From an uncultured Erysipelotrichaceae bacterium (lineage in GTDB: Bacteria > Bacillota_I > Bacilli_A > Erysipelotrichales > Erysipelotrichaceae), in contig CALVCT010000002.1 of assembly GCA_944326055.1 (NCBI GenBank), forward strand, positions 1-38,159: DNA of 38,159 nucleotides. The letters are read 5' to 3'. The position numbers and the translations under genes were made by a program. Below the pieces are notes generated by a model. That model searched no databases. It was not told the DNA's origin and saw only the letters and a list, made by a program, of their open reading frames with translations. Of this stretch, positions 25,324 through 32,450 are shown piece after piece. Position 1 is the stretch's first letter. Each line of letters begins with the position of its first letter.

Positions 25324-26837
25324 CAAAGAAACTTGTCTTTGATAAAAGAAGCATAGTAGTCTTGATCATTGCCATACAGGTTTTAGTGATGGTCTACCAC
25401 GGTATGATCAAAGAGGGCTATTTCATCGATGAAGTGTCATCTTATGGCCTCTCCAATAGTTATTATGAGCCTTTCATTCAAAACGATGACGATTTCATAG
25501 AACGTTATTATACTAAAGAAGAACTAACTGATTATTTAAGTGTTACAGATGATGGTTTCAGCTATGACTCAGTCTACTATAACCAAACAAAAGATGTCCA
25601 TCCACCGTTTTATTATTTCATCTTTCATACCTTATCATCACTCTTTCCAAACAATTATTCAAAATGGATAGGCCTAAGTATCAATATCTTGATCTTCATC
25701 CTTATCGATATCATGGTCTATCGATTGGTTTTTGAAAGTGTGAATCGTGAAGCTGGTATTTGTGCTTTGATCATTTGGGGCTTTAGTGCCGGAGCGATAA
25801 ATACGATCACCTTTGTCAGAATGTATGCCTTATTGTCGCTTCTGGTTTTGATGTTTATCTATCTATTAAGAAAGTTCATCAAATGCGAAGCTAAAAAAGT
25901 CGATCATTTTTTGATCATGCTAGTCACATTCCTTGGCTCTTTGACACATTATTATTTCATCATCTTCGCCTTTATCGCATCCTTCATAACTTGCCTCTAT
26001 CTTTTATATAAAAGGAAGATCCAAAATCTTTTGGTTTTTGGTTTTACAGAATTGACTTCTGTCATCCTAGCGATGATCTTTTTTCCAGCGATGCTGACAC
26101 ATGTCTTTAGTTCATATCGTGGCGTCGATTCTTTTTCGGCTTTAGATAGTGCATCACTCAATATCACTGGTTACATCAAGATCGTTATCGAAGCTATTGG
26201 TCCATTATTTATTGTTTTGGGTGCGATATCTTTGCTTATCATCATCTATCTATCTATTAGAAAGAAGTTGGATCTATCTGAAGAGATCGATCTTTCTTAC
26301 TATGTGATCTTAGGCATCATCTCCATTTTATATTTTATTCTGATCACTAAGATAGCTCCTTATATTGCGGATCGTTACATTATGATCTTATTTCCTATCA
26401 TCGCTATCTATTTGGCTATACTGATCTATCTGATACTAAAGCGATCGATCATAAAAGGAAATTTGATCATTATCTCTATATGCCTATGTATCTCTGTACT
26501 ACAATTTCCTTTCATGACTCTAAATTATATCTATGAGCAGGGTAAGGTCAGAAATGCGATCAATATCGAATATAGTACACTACCTGTAGTTTATTTTTAT
26601 GATGACCTTTGGAACACAAGTACTTATCTTAGTGAGTTAGCTCACCATCCAAGGACGTATTTTAGAGATAAGACACTTGAAAGTGATCTTAAACTTGATG
26701 AAGATCGTCTTTTAGTTTATATCGATGGAACGGATGAAGATGATGAGATGATACTTCAAGAGCATTTTAAAGACTATGACCATGAGCTTCTCACCGATCT
26801 AAGAACAAGGATCTATCTTTTATACATTAAGTCTTGA
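25320..26837 (+). CDS. GT-C type membrane glycosyltransferase-like protein
   Basis: Polytopic protein of 505 residues with about ten membrane segments. The first outer loop contains FIDEVSSYGLSNSYY, with an acidic pair where GT-C enzymes (PMT/ArnT-like) have their catalytic residue. The later KDVHPPFYYFIFH is typical of lipid-sugar-dependent mannosyl- and arabinosyl-transferase relatives. The C-terminal 90 residues are soluble. It would move a sugar from a polyprenyl carrier onto an envelope target; donor and acceptor are unknown. The ATG overlaps the methyltransferase stop by four bases, so it is co-transcribed, although the functions look unrelated. Confidence 0.78.
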   Translation: MTKKLVFDKRSIVVLIIAIQVLVMVYHGMIKEGYFIDEVSSYGLSNSYYEPFIQNDDDFIERYYTKEELTDYLSVTDDGFSYDSVYYNQTKDVHPPFYYFIFHTLSSLFPNNYSKWIGLSINILIFILIDIMVYRLVFESVNREAGICALIIWGFSAGAINTITFVRMYALLSLLVLMFIYLLRKFIKCEAKKVDHFLIMLVTFLGSLTHYYFIIFAFIASFITCLYLLYKRKIQNLLVFGFTELTSVILAMIFFPAMLTHVFSSYRGVDSFSALDSASLNITGYIKIVIEAIGPLFIVLGAISLLIIIYLSIRKKLDLSEEIDLSYYVILGIISILYFILITKIAPYIADRYIMILFPIIAIYLAILIYLILKRSIIKGNLIIISICLCISVLQFPFMTLNYIYEQGKVRNAINIEYSTLPVVYFYDDLWNTSTYLSELAHHPRTYFRDKTLESDLKLDEDRLLVYIDGTDEDDEMILQEHFKDYDHELLTDLRTRIYLLYIKS

Positions 26838-26852
26838 TTAAGTTAAGGAGCC

Positions 26853-26858
26853 TATGAT
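26853..26858 (+). promoter_or_regulatory. Possible -10 box before the response regulator
   Basis: TATGAT six bases before the ATG at 26865 would give a leaderless message. An AAGGAG lies at 26845-26850, 14 bases from the same ATG, which is too far for normal use. The two readings compete, so confidence is low. Confidence 0.35.
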
Positions 26859-26864
26859 TAGATC

Positions 26865-27530
26865 ATGAAATTATTATATGCTGAAGATGAAAGAGACATG
26901 GCTGAAGCTGTGTGCGATGTGCTTGAGATGAATGGCTATCTCATCGATGTCGTCTATGATGGCGAGGATGCTTTAGAATGCGCCTTAGACAGTCAATATG
27001 ATGGCATCATCTTGGATATCATGATGCCAAAGAGAAGTGGCCTCGATGTTTTAAAGACGATCAGAGCTAAGGGCATAAAGACGCCAGTACTGCTTCTTAC
27101 TGCTAAATCTGAGGTCGAAGATCGTATCAAAGGACTAGATCTTGGGGCAGATGACTATCTGGCAAAACCATTTTCGATGGGCGAGCTTTTGGCGCGCATA
27201 CGTGCTTTGCTTAGGAGGAGAGATGTCTATACGCCAAGTCTTATGACTTTCAAAGATCTTGAGTTAGATATCTTGAGCTATGAGATAAAGACAAAAGAAA
27301 AGTCTCTAAAGTTGACGAAGATCGAATATCAATTGATGGAGTTATTGCTTTTGAATAAAGATATCTATCTATCATCAGAGACGATCTTTATCAAGATATG
27401 GGGCTACGATTCAGATGCAGATATGGGTATCGTTTGGGTATATATATCTTATCTCAGAAAGCATCTTAAAGATATCGGCTCAAATGTCGTCATAACTGCT
27501 AAACGTAATATAGGGTATCGGCTTGAATGA
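26865..27530 (+). CDS. Two-component response regulator, OmpR family
   Basis: The receiver domain (1-115) has acidic residues in YAEDERD, phosphoacceptor Asp51 in GIILDIMMPKRSG, a switch Thr in LLLTAKSE and conserved Lys in DYLAKPF. A winged-helix DNA-binding domain (about 125-221) ends in SYLRKHLKDIGS and TAKRNIGYRL. The 221 residues are normal. It overlaps the sensor kinase gene by four bases. Regulatory targets are unknown; the adjacent GT-C and hydrolase genes are candidates by position only. Confidence 0.95.
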   Translation: MKLLYAEDERDMAEAVCDVLEMNGYLIDVVYDGEDALECALDSQYDGIILDIMMPKRSGLDVLKTIRAKGIKTPVLLLTAKSEVEDRIKGLDLGADDYLAKPFSMGELLARIRALLRRRDVYTPSLMTFKDLELDILSYEIKTKEKSLKLTKIEYQLMELLLLNKDIYLSSETIFIKIWGYDSDADMGIVWVYISYLRKHLKDIGSNVVITAKRNIGYRLE

Positions 27531-28765
27531 TCAAACAGATAAAACGTAAGTTCATCATGACAGCGATGATCGCGATCACCATCTTACTTTTGATGGTCGT
27601 TTTGGTCATCAACACTGTAAACTATAAGATCCTTGATAGGCAAATCAATGATACGCTTGATATACTTTCCAAAGTTGAAGGTAATTATGTAATGATGAGT
27701 GGTTATGAGGGGGCTAGTGAAGCATTCAGCTACACTATTCCTAAATCGCGTATCGATGTTTTCTTGTCATCGAATTTTTTTGTGGTCAAATTTGACCGTT
27801 TTGGCAATGTCAGCTATTGTGATACGGAAAGGACAAGATCGATCGATAATGAAGAGGCGATCGCCTTAGCTAGAGCATACTATGATCCTATGGATCTTAC
27901 AGGACATACTGATCAGTATTCATACATCTATACGAATAATGGTTTCTATAATGATACATATGCGATCTTTTTAGATACTACAGCAGAGAGAGGCAATTTT
28001 ACTAGAATATTGATCGTTACTTTAGGAAGTGCTTTTTTAGGTTGGTGGATAATGTTTGTGATCGTCATCATCTTATCTAAAAAGATGTTGAGGCCGATAG
28101 CTGAAAATATCGAAAGACAAAAAGAGTTTATTACTAATGCAGGTCATGAACTGAAAACACCTCTTGCAGTGATCCAAGCTAATACGGAAGCTCTTGAGAT
28201 GAAAGATGGATCGACAAAATATTCATCGAACATCAAAAAACAAGTTCAAAGGCTGAGTTCGCTGATGAGCGATCTTCTAGTGCTATCGAAGATGAGCGAG
28301 CTAAAGAAAGATGAGATCAAAAAGAAGATAGATATCAGCGCAATGCTCGATCAGAAGCTCGAAGAATTCAAAGAAGCTTTTGATATAAGAGATATCAAGA
28401 TCATCAAGGATATCGAAGAAAAGATCTATTATGAGGGTATCAGTGATGATATTCAAAAGATGTTTGAGATCTTTATCGACAATGCTCAGAAATATACGAC
28501 TGAAGGCGGTGAATTCTTTATTAGCCTCAAAAAAGAAAACAAGAAGATCTTTATCACGTTCAAAAATACATCAGAAGCGATCGATAAAGATGATCTTTCT
28601 AAGCTTTTTGATCGCTTCTATCGCACCGATGAATCTCACAATCAAAAAGGTGGGTTTGGTATTGGTCTAGCACTAGCTAAGACGATAATTGAAAACCATC
28701 ACGGCAAAGTTATTGCTAAATATGAAGATGGCTATATAAGTTTTATCTTGACTCTTGGTTTGTGA
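27527..28765 (+). CDS. Sensor histidine kinase
   Basis: Membrane sensor partner of the preceding regulator. Two membrane segments (about 10-32 and 160-185) flank an outer region of some 125 residues with no recognised ligand domain. There is no clear HAMP domain; only a short linker precedes the phosphoacceptor His207 in NAGHELKTPLAVIQ. The N box (FIDNAQKYT), F region (LFDRFYRTDESHNQKGG) and G box (GFGIGLALAKTI) are intact. The 412 residues are normal. The start overlaps the regulator stop, giving fixed stoichiometry. Confidence 0.94.
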   Translation: MIKQIKRKFIMTAMIAITILLLMVVLVINTVNYKILDRQINDTLDILSKVEGNYVMMSGYEGASEAFSYTIPKSRIDVFLSSNFFVVKFDRFGNVSYCDTERTRSIDNEEAIALARAYYDPMDLTGHTDQYSYIYTNNGFYNDTYAIFLDTTAERGNFTRILIVTLGSAFLGWWIMFVIVIILSKKMLRPIAENIERQKEFITNAGHELKTPLAVIQANTEALEMKDGSTKYSSNIKKQVQRLSSLMSDLLVLSKMSELKKDEIKKKIDISAMLDQKLEEFKEAFDIRDIKIIKDIEEKIYYEGISDDIQKMFEIFIDNAQKYTTEGGEFFISLKKENKKIFITFKNTSEAIDKDDLSKLFDRFYRTDESHNQKGGFGIGLALAKTIIENHHGKVIAKYEDGYISFILTLGL

Positions 28766-28771
28766 TAGACT
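28763..28771 (+). promoter_or_regulatory. Possible extended -10 before the hydrolase
   Basis: TG-A-TAGACT (28763-28771) overlaps the kinase stop codon and ends six bases before the ATG at 28778. No ribosome site is visible, which favours a leaderless start or read-through coupling. Confidence 0.35.
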
Positions 28772-28777
28772 TGAGCT

Positions 28778-29677
28778 ATGGATAAAAGAATAGAAAAGAT
28801 CAGATCGTCGTCAGATGGTCTAGAAATAGAAGTCTTATCACTTGTGCCAGATCAAGCAACAGCTATCTTTATCATCAGCCACGGTATGTGCGAACATAAA
28901 GAGCGCTACCTTAAGTTTATGGAGTTTCTTACGGAAAATGGTCTTATATCAGTAATACATGATCATCGAGGACATGGGGAAAGCATCAAAAACGATGATG
29001 ATCTTGGCTATTTTTATGGTCCAGATCCAAGTGCTATCGTCGATGATGTCCATGACGTCATAAGATCGATCAAAAGTCGCTACAAGGGACTTCCCGTCTA
29101 TCTTTTCGGACATTCAATGGGATCACTTGTCGTAAGATGCTATATCCAAAAGTACGATGATATCGATAAACTTATCGTTTGTGGTACACCTTGCAAAAAT
29201 GAGATCGTTGATCTTGGGATCTTACTTGCTAAGCTGATCGGTAAGATCAAAGGTGATCACTATCGCTCTAGGTTTTTGACAGAACTAGTCACAGGCCGTT
29301 TTGATCAAGCGTTTGATGGTGATCTTAAAAATAGATGGCTATCATTTGATGAAGTAAATGTTGAAAGTTTCAATAATCACAAAAAAGATGGTTTTATTTT
29401 TACTGTCGATGGATATCTTAACCTTTTTGGACTATTAAAAAGAACTTATGATAAAGACCAAAGGGTCTTGAATAGCGATCTTCCTATACTTTTTATTGCC
29501 GGTAAAGATGATCCTGTCATCGGAGGACTCATGAGATGGCATCAAAGTATAAGTTTTATGCAAGAACTTGGTTATAATGTGCATGCCATTGCCTACGATG
29601 ATATGCGCCACGAGATCTTAAATGAGAGTGGAAAAGAGAAGGTATACGAAGATATCAAGAGTTTTATCTTGGAATGA
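28778..29677 (+). CDS. Alpha/beta hydrolase, lysophospholipase / monoacylglycerol lipase-like
   Basis: Cytosolic serine hydrolase of the Hydrolase_4 group. The oxyanion motif is SHGMCEHKERY, followed by the family marker HDHRGHGES. The nucleophile is Ser113 in GHSMGS, the acid is Asp244 or Asp245 in AGKDDPVIG, and the base is His278 in DDMRHEIL. The 299 residues are normal. There is no signal peptide. Likely substrates are monoacylglycerols or lysophospholipids, by family only. Twelve bases after the sensor kinase; no ribosome site. Confidence 0.88.
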   Translation: MDKRIEKIRSSSDGLEIEVLSLVPDQATAIFIISHGMCEHKERYLKFMEFLTENGLISVIHDHRGHGESIKNDDDLGYFYGPDPSAIVDDVHDVIRSIKSRYKGLPVYLFGHSMGSLVVRCYIQKYDDIDKLIVCGTPCKNEIVDLGILLAKLIGKIKGDHYRSRFLTELVTGRFDQAFDGDLKNRWLSFDEVNVESFNNHKKDGFIFTVDGYLNLFGLLKRTYDKDQRVLNSDLPILFIAGKDDPVIGGLMRWHQSISFMQELGYNVHAIAYDDMRHEILNESGKEKVYEDIKSFILE

Positions 29678-29695
29678 TTAGCATACGCTTGCGCA

Positions 29696-29724
29696 TTTAC
29701 AAATCAAGTCATTTATTGTACAAT
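29696..29724 (+). promoter_or_regulatory. Promoter of tRNA-Leu
   Basis: TTTACA (29696-29701), 17-bp spacer, TACAAT (29719-29724). Transcription should start about five bases before the mature tRNA. Confidence 0.75.
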
Positions 29725-29735
29725 ACACAAGTCAT

Positions 29736-29820
29736 CCCCATATGGCGGAATTGGTAGACGCGAACGACTCAAAATCGTTTGGTTAACACCATGCCGGTTC
29801 GAGTCCGGCTTTGGGGACCA
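29736..29820 (+). tRNA. tRNA-Leu (anticodon CAA)
   Basis: An 85-base class II tRNA with a long variable arm and encoded CCA. The anticodon loop CTCAAAA gives CAA, reading UUG. The acceptor stem CCCCATA against TTTGGGG has one T-T mismatch at the sixth pair, unusual for a working tRNA. D and T arms are normal. Confidence 0.93.
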
Positions 29821-29860
29821 TTTTTAAAGCGAAGCTCTTACAGGGCTTAAAAAATGAACG

Positions 29861-29888
29861 AAGAACGGTATGCCGTTCTTTCTTTTTT
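29861..29888 (+). terminator. Intrinsic terminator after tRNA-Leu
   Basis: An 8-bp stem AAGAACGG/CCGTTCTT with loop TATG (29861-29880) and a T-rich tail. A weaker hairpin lies just upstream (29832-29848). Confidence 0.85.
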
Positions 29889-30144
29889 GTCCTTTTCCAT
29901 TAATATCAAATGCACCGACGTGTTTTGATATTAATAGCTTTATTACTTATATCATAAAAGAAACTCCGATATAGTCTCAATGAGATATATGAATGTCTTA
30001 AAATAGCTAAAATATTAGATAGTCAGTTATAGATGCTTTTTGAGTTAGCTGACTTTTCTCTATTGCAGACGGATCTACATTTGATCCATAGTTGAAGGTA
30101 GGGATAAGAATCTTGACTCACGATATAAGATAGACAAACGAAAA
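29889..30144. other. Gene-free stretch between tRNA-Leu terminator and the next gene
   Basis: AT-rich, with no credible coding frame. It holds a 12-bp perfect inverted repeat at 29899-29935 (see separate entry). The rest shows nothing I can interpret. Confidence 0.5.
29899..29935. repeat. 12-bp inverted repeat with 13-base centre
   Basis: ATTAATATCAAA (29899-29910) and TTTGATATTAAT (29924-29935) are exact inverse copies. The centre holds CAC and GTG that could pair as well. No T-run follows, so it is not a typical terminator. Confidence 0.75.
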
Positions 30145-30164
30145 AAGACCACCGAAGTGGTCTT
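30145..30164 (-). terminator. Intrinsic terminator of the unknown minus-strand gene
   Basis: An 8-bp stem AAGACCAC/GTGGTCTT with loop CGAA (30145-30164). On the minus strand it is followed by a run of T (plus-strand A run at 30141-30146). Confidence 0.85.
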
Positions 30165-30192
30165 GCCTATAAGGGGAAGAATGAATATTACA

Positions 30193-30795
30193 CTAACTCG
30201 TAGCTAACTTTGATCTGAGATCCAGATCTTTAGCTTCAGTGATGATCGTCAAGATCGTAGAAGGTAAGAGTTCCTTATATATGACATCGATACGAGCTTC
30301 ATTGTTTATCTCGCAGATCATATCGTCTTTGAAGAAGTCATCGATCATATGAGACACTCTTTCTTTTGTGCTCAAGATGATCTTAGTTTCAGATAGATGA
30401 TATTCGAAGACATAAGTCTCATTCTCGTAAATTTCTAGTGGTCTTATGTCTTCATTTGTCACTCTAGCTAATAATTCTTCAAGAAGCGGTTTGATCGGTC
30501 TAAGAAGGTCGCTGCCATCTTTAGAAAAGATCGCTTCGACTTCTTCTTCAGTCAAAGGTATACGCTCAAGATCATAGCTATCATGATAGATCTTCTTCTT
30601 ATGCAGTTCGATATAGCTTGGATCTCTTCGATAATAAACGAGGCTATATTCGACATCTTTGTAAGTAGAAAACTTCAAGCTTCGAATGATGAAACTATCA
30701 CCCAAAGTATGGATATCATAGCTGAAGTTATCTTCTAGGCGTCTTTTCATATCAGAGATGTCATCAACTTTGAAACTCTTTTTTCTGTATCTCAT
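30193..30795 (-). CDS. Protein of unknown function
   Basis: I do not recognise this 200-residue protein. It is soluble, without membrane segments or signal peptide. It has a basic N-terminus (RYRKKSFKVDD) and a mixed alpha/beta composition with two similar-looking strand-rich parts (IIRSLKFSTYKDVEYSLVYYRR and VFEYHLSETKIILSTKERV). No catalytic motif is evident. The frame opens at 30816, but a GAGGTGATG ribosome site sits six bases before the ATG at 30795, which I chose. It lies alone between tRNA genes with its own terminator. Probably a lineage-specific gene; the CYTH fold is one possibility for such a strand-rich acidic/basic pattern, but I would not claim it. Confidence 0.75.
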   Translation of the reverse strand: MRYRKKSFKVDDISDMKRRLEDNFSYDIHTLGDSFIIRSLKFSTYKDVEYSLVYYRRDPSYIELHKKKIYHDSYDLERIPLTEEEVEAIFSKDGSDLLRPIKPLLEELLARVTNEDIRPLEIYENETYVFEYHLSETKIILSTKERVSHMIDDFFKDDMICEINNEARIDVIYKELLPSTILTIITEAKDLDLRSKLATS

Positions 30796-30850
30796 CTTCA
30801 TCACCTCGACTATCATGATAAAGAAGATACTTTAATGAAGACTTAGAAAA

Positions 30851-30876
30851 TAAAAAAAGTTTGGATTACCAAACTT
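30851..30876 (-). terminator. Intrinsic terminator after tRNA-Trp
   Basis: An 8-bp stem (30857-30864 with 30869-30876) with a 4-base loop. On the minus strand it is followed by seven T. It ends the tRNA-Glu/tRNA-Trp transcript. Confidence 0.88.
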
Positions 30877-30878
30877 GA

Positions 30879-30952
30879 TGGCAGGGGTGGCAAGAATCGA
30901 ACTCGCGTCAGTGGTTTTGGAGACCATTGTACTACCATTGTACTACACCCCT
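30879..30952 (-). tRNA. tRNA-Trp (anticodon CCA)
   Basis: A 74-base cloverleaf on the minus strand with acceptor AGGGGTG paired to CACCCCT, discriminator G and encoded CCA. The loop CTCCAAA gives CCA. The D arm happens to contain an 11-base direct repeat (TAGTACAATGG twice) that still pairs normally. Confidence 0.95.
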
Positions 30953-30958
30953 AAGCTT

Positions 30959-31035
30959 TGGTGACTAGTACGGGATTCGAACCCGTGAATGCCGCCGTGA
31001 AAGGGCGGTGTGTTAAGCCGCTTCACCAACTAGCC
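30959..31035 (-). tRNA. tRNA-Glu (anticodon TTC)
   Basis: A 77-base cloverleaf on the minus strand. The acceptor GGCTAGT pairs with ACTAGTC through one G-T pair, CCA is encoded, and the loop CTTTCAC gives TTC. It is co-transcribed with tRNA-Trp, six bases apart. Confidence 0.95.
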
Positions 31036-31049
31036 AACTGAGCTTTGTA

Positions 31050-31078
31050 ATTCTACTATATTTGCTTAGAATACGCAA
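31050..31078 (-). promoter_or_regulatory. Promoter of tRNA-Glu/tRNA-Trp
   Basis: The minus strand reads TTGCGT (31078-31073), a 17-bp spacer, and TAGAAT (31055-31050). Transcription would begin about eight bases before the mature tRNA-Glu. Confidence 0.75.
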
Positions 31079-31088
31079 ATGATTTCTC

Positions 31089-31117
31089 TTTAAAAATATA
31101 TCATGAAGCTATAAAAT
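31089..31117 (+). promoter_or_regulatory. Probable promoter of udp
   Basis: TTTAAA (31089-31094), 17-bp spacer, TAAAAT (31112-31117) in an AT-rich stretch. A leader of about 19 bases with AAAGGAA follows. The boxes are moderate and alternatives are close by. Confidence 0.4.
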
Positions 31118-31142
31118 ATAGTTAAAAGAAAGGAATTATAAA

Positions 31143-31922
31143 ATGATAGATTATACAGAAGGTTCAGGAAAAGAATATCACATCGGTGTCGGTAAAGGAG
31201 ATGTTGGTGAGTATGTCATCTTGCCAGGAGATCCTAAGCGTTGTGCTAAGATCGCCGCTTTTTTTGATGATGCAAGATTAGTTGGCGATAGTCGTGAATA
31301 TACTACTTACACTGGTTATCTTGATGGTACGAAAGTCTCAGTCACATCGACTGGTATCGGCGGACCTAGTGCTTCGATCGCAATGGAAGAACTCTATAAG
31401 TGCGGCGCAAAGACCTTTATTAGGGTCGGGACTTGTGGCGGCATGGATATCGATGTCATGGGTGGCGACCTTGTGATAGCGACAGGTGCTATACGTTTTG
31501 AAGGAACTTCAAAAGAATATGCTCCGATCGAATTCCCAGCTGTAGCTGACCTTGATATCGTCAACGCATTAGTTAAGGCTGCTAAAAATCAAGGCAAACG
31601 TTATCATACAGGTGTCGTTCAATGTAAAGACTCGTTCTATGGTCAACATCGCCCTGAGACTTTACCTAATAGTCATGAACTTTTAGATAAATGGGATGCT
31701 TGGCTCAAACTTGGGACGAAAGCTAGTGAGATGGAATCAGCAGCCCTTTATATCGTCGCTTCTTATCTAAAAGTACGCTGTGGATCGGTCTTCTTAACTG
31801 TCGCTAATCAAGAAAGAGCTAAACAGGGACTAAGCAACACCCAAGCTCATGATACAGAGGATGCGATAAAGGTCGCTATCGAAGCGATGTGCATCTTGAT
31901 AGCTGATGATAAAGCGAAGTAG
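31143..31922 (+). CDS. udp: Uridine phosphorylase
   Basis: Nucleoside phosphorylase of the PNP/UDP family that splits uridine into uracil and ribose 1-phosphate for pyrimidine salvage. Recognised by [11 protein letters not shown], the phosphate-binding [26 protein letters not shown], the base-binding [13 protein letters not shown] and the ribose-binding [12 protein letters not shown]. The 259 residues are normal. AAAGGAA precedes the ATG. The end overlaps a membrane-protein frame by 17 bases, and a terminator hairpin lies 34 bases past the stop. Confidence 0.95.
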   Translation: MIDYTEGSGKEYHIGVGKGDVGEYVILPGDPKRCAKIAAFFDDARLVGDSREYTTYTGYLDGTKVSVTSTGIGGPSASIAMEELYKCGAKTFIRVGTCGGMDIDVMGGDLVIATGAIRFEGTSKEYAPIEFPAVADLDIVNALVKAAKNQGKRYHTGVVQCKDSFYGQHRPETLPNSHELLDKWDAWLKLGTKASEMESAALYIVASYLKVRCGSVFLTVANQERAKQGLSNTQAHDTEDAIKVAIEAMCILIADDKAK

Positions 31923-32433
31923 GGTAGTTCTATATATCGTAAATATCCTATATTTGATCAGTCTCTTTTGGGGGACTGATCTTTTTAAGGAGAATATTTC
32001 TGGTATGACGATCAGACCATATGGGTACTTAAGAGTCGTTATATTTGCCTTACTGTATCTGGTAATTGTATCTAATGGTCTTAAGATGATTGGGAAATAT
32101 ATCTATATTACTGAATTTTCGATCTTGATGACTTGTTTTATGCCATATAGTCAGGAAGGAACATTGATAGCTACTTTTCATGTGATCGTAGCTTATCTAA
32201 GCTTTTGCATCCTTACGATGAGTCATCTCTTTGCGATCTATCTTCTATATTTTAATGACCCCAAAAGATCAAAAACATGCTTCTATTTACTGTTTTGTGT
32301 ATTGCTTTGTATCTTTATTCTTTATCTATATTTTATGGGCGTCAATGGTCTAATGGAACTTATTTATCTGAGTGGACTGATCATCATCTCGTTTATCATC
32401 GAGACTAGTTGTGCTAGAATAAGCACGTTATAA
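31906..32433 (+). CDS. Small polytopic membrane protein of unknown function
   Basis: Up to 175 residues with five or six membrane segments and short basic loops. I do not recognise the family. The upstream part of the frame (ATG at 31906, inside udp) encodes a plausible first membrane segment, [19 protein letters not shown] perfect terminator hairpin lies within that part, so the real start may be the ATG at 32005 after AAGGAG (11 bases away), giving 142 residues. The hydrophobic pattern favours the long form; the hairpin favours the short one. The gene ends shortly before ychF, whose promoter lies inside its last codons. Confidence 0.6.
   Translation: MIKRSRVVLYIVNILYLISLFWGTDLFKENISGMTIRPYGYLRVVIFALLYLVIVSNGLKMIGKYIYITEFSILMTCFMPYSQEGTLIATFHVIVAYLSFCILTMSHLFAIYLLYFNDPKRSKTCFYLLFCVLLCIFILYLYFMGVNGLMELIYLSGLIIISFIIETSCARISTL
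31956..31986 (+). terminator. Terminator hairpin after udp, inside a membrane-protein frame
   Basis: An 8-bp perfect stem GATCAGTC/GACTGATC (31956-31963 with 31974-31981), a 10-base loop and five T. It is well placed to end the udp transcript but lies within the open frame beginning at 31906. Confidence 0.75.
32392..32420 (+). promoter_or_regulatory. Promoter of ychF unit
   Basis: TTTATC (32392-32397), 17-bp spacer, and an extended -10 TGC-TAGAAT (32412-32420), all inside the 3' end of the preceding gene. A leader of about 24 bases with AAGAGGT precedes ychF. Confidence 0.6.
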
Positions 32434-32450
32434 AAAAGAGGTATCAAGAA

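Noticed and set aside
29899-29935. dif recombination site
   Set aside because: The arms do not match the XerC/XerD consensus and the centre is 13 bases instead of 6.
30904-30952. Direct repeat of 11 bases near tRNA-Trp
   Set aside because: The two copies are the two sides of the D arm of tRNA-Trp and form its normal stem.
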